Below, piece after piece: positions 58,853 to 64,000 of a stretch of DNA of 64,000 nt (position 1 is its first letter; each line of letters begins with the position of its first letter). Both the position numbers and the translations under genes were made by a program. The stretch comes from Dioszegia crocea (Eukaryota; Basidiomycota; Tremellomycetes; Tremellales; Bulleribasidiaceae): assembly GCA_001600615.1 (NCBI GenBank), contig BCKK01000003.1, forward strand, positions 570,500-634,499, written 5' to 3'. The notes under the pieces are model-generated. The model saw nothing but the letters and a program-made list of their open reading frames with translations, did not search any database and was not told the DNA's origin.

Positions 58853-59934
58853 CTAGCAGCCGCATTCTGCGTTCGTGATCAGCTCTACGCAACGGACCAG
58901 TAGTGGGCTGCCTTTACTTACGACATAGTAGGGCTCTTATCACACTGCCCTCCTTCAATCGCCAGTCGGCTGCAGTCATCGTCCAAGCCTGAATGGTCAG
59001 CTCATAGCCTTAGTCTGTGCCCCTGAGTAACGGGTAAAGGCTCACGTCCTTGTCTCTGATCAGAAAGACCCGGTTCGCTTCTCCTGACTCATCATCTTCT
59101 CCGCCCTCCCCTTCATCATCCTCTGGATCTCCTCTGTTGCCGTAGGCTCCCTCCTCCATTAATTCGTGGTTCTCGAAGTTGAATCTAAGAATGTCAGCGT
59201 AGTTTGCAGATCATTCTGTGGCATAAAATATCACCTCATGGAACTGTACGGAACGTCTAGCTTGTCACAAGCCGTTCGGCAGATTTTTTCGATGAGAGTT
59301 CGGGGAGTGATTTTCAGGCTTACTTCTTCAATATAGTTGTAAGTGACCTAGCACGATTATCAGTAAATGTTCGTATAAGGTCACGCTGCGACCAAACACC
59401 ACTTACAGTTATGGTGAAGGAATCGTCTTTTTTCTCTTCAGGGGCATCCTCAATCTTATCCTTAGAGTCGCTACGGACAAGTCGCTGGGATCTCCGGGCG
59501 GTCTTTACAGCGGGAGAAGCCTGACGTCGTCAACACTCTGGATTTAGGACTTAGTCAAGGCTAAGCCATGGAAAGCTCGCGGGGAGCGATGACAGGGATG
59601 CTCACATTCATGCTTTCCCGCTTCCCTCTCTTGTCAGCGGGGACTTTGACTGCTTCATCCTCATCAGCAGTATCTGTGCTCTTCCGCTTGGCATCACGTC
59701 TGCTGGCAGGGGAGAGGTCGACGGTGAATCTTGTGAACTTCAGCAATTTTCCTATCAATATCGAAGGTTCCCCACGTAAGATGTCACATGGCAAAATTTC
59801 AACACTCACCCGATATCATAGTTTCCCTGATCATCTTGACGCCACTTATAGAATCTGAGTAGCTCGCCTACGGTCGTCTCGGAGGTTACGCGCAGCTGTG
59901 CCATGGCATCATCCTCGTCATTCTTTGCTCGAAC
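58853..59934 (-). CDS. Beta-grasp (SUMO/Rad60-SLD-like) domain protein 1, start unresolved
   Basis: Spliced gene with seven supported exons on the minus strand. The first (from 59934) encodes VRAKNDEDDAMAQLRVTSET and a TVGELLRFYKWRQ segment; later ones give GFTVDLSPASRRDAKRKS, a Lys/Arg-rich linker (TARRSQRLVRSDSKDK), DDSFTITVTYNYIEEVSLKI, TLIEKICRTACDKLDV, FNFENHELMEEG, an acidic loop, and ADWRLKEGSVIRALLC before the terminal QCGC. The strand-helix-strand order and final LKEGSVI resemble SUMO-like domains such as those of Rad60. The first exon is not found with confidence: a frame from 60162 to 59968 would need a 33-nt intron. Function unknown. Confidence 0.6.
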
Positions 59935-60546
59935 CTGCATGGGATCAGTCTAGGCCTACCGTCTCACGACATAAGCGCAAATGATGCAAGCCCCCCTGAG
60001 CGAGGAATCCGAGCTGACTGAGAGACTGCATATCAGACGCGGCTTGATCTGATCATGGATCAGAGTAATGTGATAGATGCGGCTGACGGGTTCTTCTGAG
60101 CTTCGGCGTTGCTGGGAGGTCTGAAACGCATTACGGCATGCCTTTCGGCCAACGAGAGTCACTCCAGAGTCGGGACATGTTGCAGGCTAAGCCGTCAAAA
60201 TCGCAATGCCTTCAGGCCGAGCGTCCGAATACCCGCTTGTTCCGGTTCTTGATCATCACAGGTTTCATAGGGAGGTCTAGAATGGGTGCTGCCTGATTTG
60301 GTCGACGGCTACAGCTACGGATCCCATTCGCTTCCTCGTCCAATCAGCCCGACCTTGCCGGTGTATTCCTGCGCCTAGCCTGCAAGAGCACTGGCTTTTC
60401 GAGATGAAGCGGATCAGCGACCAAGGGCAATTACATATGATTTGATTACATCTTTCGGAATGCTCAGCAGCCGCAAACTAAGATACAAGTCAGCTATGTC
60501 AACATCACCTTGGGCAGTGACCGACAGCTTCGTGGACGGCTTTAAA
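59935..60546. other. Region between the two beta-grasp genes
   Basis: Should contain the first exon and promoter of the gene at 58853 and the 3' flank of the gene at 60547. An open frame at 59968-60162 is a candidate first exon but its intron would be unusually short. Confidence 0.4.
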
Positions 60547-62285
60547 TCAGCACGCACGGCAAAGCACCATGTACAGATCGCTGCCTTCTTCAAGTCCCCA
60601 TTCCTCAGCCGTTCGATCGCAAGCCTGCGAGTATCAGCTATGAATCACGGTCGCCTGAGTTCCGAAGCTCAGCGGTAAACTCACCTCACGATCCCTGATC
60701 AACATGACCGCTCTCTTATCCTCGGACACATCATCATATTCTAGTACTTGGATGTACTCCGGACTGAATATGACACCCTCCCGTATGAATCTGTTGTGGA
60801 TCAGCATAGCCCGTGTAGCTCAGTCACGCGTTCGCTCGGGGAAATCAGACAGACCTCGCTTGTGCGAAGGGAATACCGTCCGTCTCGCAAACCGCTCGGC
60901 CGATGTCTTCCGCTCGCGTTGAGGGTAGTATAGTCAGATGGAAGACTTTACTGGTCATTGTGCGCACCTAGAATATGTATTAGCCTTCCAGATGGCATAC
61001 ATACGGTGATGAAGGTGGACTTACTCGAATATTGAATTTGGACGCAGGTTTCCTCGCCGCATTGTGGGCATTCGTGGGTGCAGTCGTACTGACGAATACG
61101 CCGCGTATGTGCTCTCCCCGTCTACCATACTCGGCTATACGTACTGTCGGGTCCACGATCTTTCGGCAAGACTTCCCAACATCATTCATTGTGGCCATTA
61201 TCACGCTGCCGGCTTCCAATTTCCATTCTTCCGCAGTGTGTTTGCTTTCCTGCGATATCAGCCCACTCGAATAATAGTCGAAATCTGATCTACTCACCAA
61301 CATATCCCACAACCAGACGCTTTCCTTCTTGAGCTCGCCGCGACTGGAATACACAGCCGGCGAAGCCAGCGCGTACGGTTGGTACCGATTCTTCTCGTAT
61401 GTGAATCTGTTGTAGGTCAGCAAATTATCACATACTGTTTTGGAAAAGATGAGAGATATCCCAGCCAGATCACTCACGTCATGCCTTCGAGAGGAATCTT
61501 CAGCGCCTTACAAGCGGACTTAGCGATCTTCTCAATCGGCGTAGTTTCCAAAATGTGCATTGGGATCTTTCTGCCGTTCGAGAAATGAATCTGAAAAGAC
61601 TCAGTATAGGCCATGGTACAGGAAAGCTTGCCGAGAACTCACATTGATTCTACAGCCCGCTTTCGGATCCAGCTTGACGTACTCGGACGGATCGGATGTC
61701 ACGGCGGCCTCCTCCTCTTGCGTTTCTGCTGCTTCCCCAGTCATGTCCACCGCTCCCTGAAGAGCATTGTCCCACTCTTGAACGGCAGCGTGTCTAGGGA
61801 ATGACCGGATTGTTGCTCGAACTGTTTCTCCTATAGCCATCAGCAGGAACTCTCAGCATGAATGACTGCAACCTGTGGCGTGGGGCTATAGGAAGACAGA
61901 GACTTACCTGCCTCAGCTTCTTCGCAGCCTGCACGTCCTGCTCTGCCGCCGTAGAGCCCCTTTTTACACAGGCATCGGTATCTCGAACAGGCGAGATGTC
62001 GATCAGAAATCTGTTACATCTAATCAGCTATTGACTGCGTCGGCTCATACTGCTGATAGAAGCAGTTCACTTACCCTTCAGATAGACTGCTCGTGCTCGA
62101 TCGCCAGTTCCAATACTTGAGAAGCTCGCCAATAGTCGTCTCGGAGGTGACGGAGAGCTCGACTCTGGCTTGTTCATCTTTGGCTTGAACCTGAACAAAC
62201 CCGTCAGCAAAGAGCGCCGTCAGCGGGAGGATAGCGGTTGGGGACATACCCGAGCCATATAACGGCTCGCGGAGCCTGAGGACAT
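60547..62285 (-). CDS. Beta-grasp (SUMO/Rad60-SLD-like) domain protein 2
   Basis: Paralogue of the gene at 58853 with an extra repeat. First exon MSSGSASRYMAR joins VQAKDEQARVELSVTSET and TIGELLKYWNW, then GFLIDISP. A second unit reads IHFSNGRKIPMHILETT, IEKIAKSACKALKI, TFTYEKNRYQ and AEEWKLEAGSVIMATM. A third reads VRTMTSKVFHLTILPS, EDIGRAVCETDGI, FIREGVIFSPEY and AEEWGLEEGSDLYMVLCRAC. Each repeat ends in the same EEW.LE.GS motif, typical of the last strand of ubiquitin-like folds. The exon edge between 61750 and 61840 is unresolved: the best acceptor breaks frame. Upstream 5' exons may exist (GTAAGT at 62467, GTGAGT at 62644 on the minus strand). Confidence 0.62.
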
Positions 62286-63883
62286 GTCTATATTCGGGAG
62301 ATAGCGCTCAATCGGACAAGTGATGATGGCACCTACTCAATATTCCTCGGAGAATGGACGCGACGCGTGCTATTTAGCCTTACGAGAAGGCTGAAATCAG
62401 CGTGGCAAAAAGTTTTCGATCCGCATTGAGGCACTTTGCAGCGATGTCGAGCAGCTCGGGTGGTCACTTACACGACTGACTGTACGATGGACGTTTCGGA
62501 AATTGAAATGTGAGTGAGCGATGTCCAAAAGCGCTGGGTCGCAAGGTTAAATGGAAGACCACTAGCTGACTTGGCCCGACCTCGCGCCGGAGTCTGGTGA
62601 CTGATCGACTTGCTATTCGAGCACTGTACTGACCAGCTGACTCACGTCAAGCGTGTGCGATCTTAATCACGAGGGCTGCAGACGTGTGTCAAATGGGATA
62701 GATCAGCTCATGAAGGCGTCCCACCTAGAGGATCTAAATCTTTCTTCCGACAGCTGGACGCTTGATCGAATTCGTGGCTGAAGCCTGATGGCAAAATCGA
62801 CCGGGTATTCACTCAGCTGACGTAGTGCGCTCATCTCATGTGGACACTCTCTGTTGACTTGGGGCGCAATTGAGCTCACTATTCTATTTGCGCTCGTGCA
62901 AGTCTGCATATATATACTCTGAGCGCACAAGACGGGCGGAACTTCAAAATCCGAGGCGACCCGCGGGCAGCGGACCTGTCAAAGCTGAAGTATGCCCATT
63001 CACGGGTCATAAGGGTCCCGAGTCCCTGGATCCTCTAGCTCTGCGTGCCTCTTTCTGATCTCCAGTCAAGTGGCACTGAGGACTCGGAGGCCGGGGGTGG
63101 CGGCGTCGCGTCGGTCAGCCGCAAGATGTATGCGCGTACACCTGGCAGCCTCGTGGAGCATTCGATCATGCACAGCTCTGTCAGTCCCGCTGCGTGCGGG
63201 TTTATTAATTGCACTACATCGCTGCCATCCTGGTTGATCGAGCCAGCTCCTTCTCCCGGGGGAAAATTCCAGCTGCATCAGTCAGAGTCTTCAGGCACCG
63301 GCACATATGGGATATCGCCGATGCGGATGAATGTGCCTGAATGTGCACCGCTATCCCGGCGCTATCCGCCATTCCACTGTCCTGCATGGGCGAACTGACC
63401 GAAGAAGTCTCCGCAGAAGCTTAGACGGGCATCGGGTTAGCATCGGGGCGGGCATCGGGGTTGCTCAATCCAGGGGTCAGGCACAAAATTCCCAAAGCCA
63501 GCACCGCAATCGCCACGTGTGACGGCTGAAACACAATGAAACATTGCAAGAACTCCCCATTTAGGTAATGCCAAGTCCGAGGCCGGACGAATGTGGCGCC
63601 GGAAAGTCGCGTTCAACGATCAAGCCCCTTTGTTTGTGTGTGAACGGTACAGAAGCAAAGGGTGATGAGTGGTAAGGAAAGTAGCACCGCTTCGGAGATA
63701 TCTGCACAGCCCAATCTGCTGCTTTGCACAGCTTGATTTGCTCACATGCCTGACGCGGACTATAAGATGTGACCGCTTCTGCCCTTATTCCATTTCCTCT
63801 GCCTCCTAACAATCTATTATTAATCGATCTACTACCTCCACTCTCTTCACTCCCAAACACCAAAAAGTCCAACTCTACGCATC
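62286..63883. other. Long intergenic region before the final secreted protein
   Basis: About 1.6 kb. It has possible 5' exons of the beta-grasp gene near 62460-62650, GCATCGGG direct repeats at 63428-63463 and a GACTATAAG element near 63758 that would serve the gene at 63884. No coding gene could be supported. Confidence 0.45.
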
Positions 63884-64000
63884 ATGCACGCCACTCTCTT
63901 CGCTCTCCTCCCCCTCCTCGCCATGGTTAGCGCCGTGCCCGTCACCACCCCCGCTATCGGCACCCCCGTCGCTAGCTCAGTCATGGCTATTCCCACCGAA
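63884..64000 (+). CDS. Secreted protein, 3' partial
   Basis: The reading frame starts MHATLFALLPLLAMVSAVPV, a clear signal peptide, continues TTPAIGTPVASSVMA and runs off the window. The first residues resemble the signal peptides of CFEM A and of the lectins, and a TATA-like element lies about 125 bp upstream with a CT-rich leader. Which secreted family it belongs to cannot be decided from 39 residues. Confidence 0.7.
   Translation, partial: MHATLFALLPLLAMVSAVPVTTPAIGTPVASSVMAIPTE

Noticed and set aside
62703..63872. Several 60-117 codon frames in the final intergenic region
   Set aside because: They overlap on both strands and no splice chain joins them into a convincing protein.

Overview
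The window is nuclear DNA of a basidiomycete fungus, most likely a tremellomycete (Cryptococcus/Kwoniella/Saitozyma-like) yeast. Reasons: gene-dense DNA with many 45-70 nt GT-AG introns that nearly all carry a GCTGAC/GCTGAT branch site just before the acceptor; a CAP10-family (GT90) glycosyltransferase typical of capsule-forming relatives; and basidiomycete-type DUF6534 membrane proteins. No rRNA, tRNA, CRISPR array or transposon was recognised. Single-exon reading frames cover only part of most genes, so models were joined by hand from splice sites and protein homology; exon edges are approximate where stated.

Layout. 1-4.4 kb: two tandem allantoate-permease-type MFS transporters (the first enters from outside the window). 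4.7-5.0 kb: a possible small spliced gene. 6.2-11.4 kb: three tandem secreted proteins with two ricin-B-like (beta-trefoil) lectin domains. 11.8-13.9 kb: flavocytochrome b2-type L-lactate dehydrogenase, tail to tail with a small hydrophilic protein that has a 9-nt exon. 15.3-23.9 kb: six tandem CFEM-domain secreted, probably GPI-anchored proteins, all on the minus strand. 24.2-35.9 kb (minus strand): a UPF1-like SF1 helicase, a membrane-anchored GH5 exo-beta-1,3-glucanase and the PDAT acyltransferase LRO1. 36.2-38.3 kb: two paralogues of a DUF7587-like family with an ADP-ribosyltransferase-like R-S-E residue pattern. 38.9-43.3 kb: two DUF6534 seven-helix membrane proteins. 43.5-44.9 kb: DLT1. 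45.3-48.6 kb: a divergent zincophore (PRA1/Asp f 2) and ZIP zinc transporter pair. 48.9-52.6 kb: one continuous reading frame that joins a mitochondrial ABC half-transporter (MDL1-like) to COX10 heme A synthase farnesyltransferase. 52.9-58.4 kb: UTP11, RPB9 and the GT90 protein. 58.9-62.3 kb: two paralogues with SUMO/Rad60-like beta-grasp domains. 63.9 kb: the start of another secreted protein.

Themes. Metal and heme handling recur: six CFEM proteins (a hemophore family), a zincophore-transporter pair, a heme-dependent lactate dehydrogenase and the MDL1-COX10 fusion. Local duplication is pervasive: MFS x2, lectin x3, CFEM x6, DUF7587-like x2, DUF6534 x2, beta-grasp x2. The most unusual item is the MDL1-COX10 fusion; the CFEM array, the PRA1-ZIP pair with a shared repeated promoter motif, and the ART-like pair follow.
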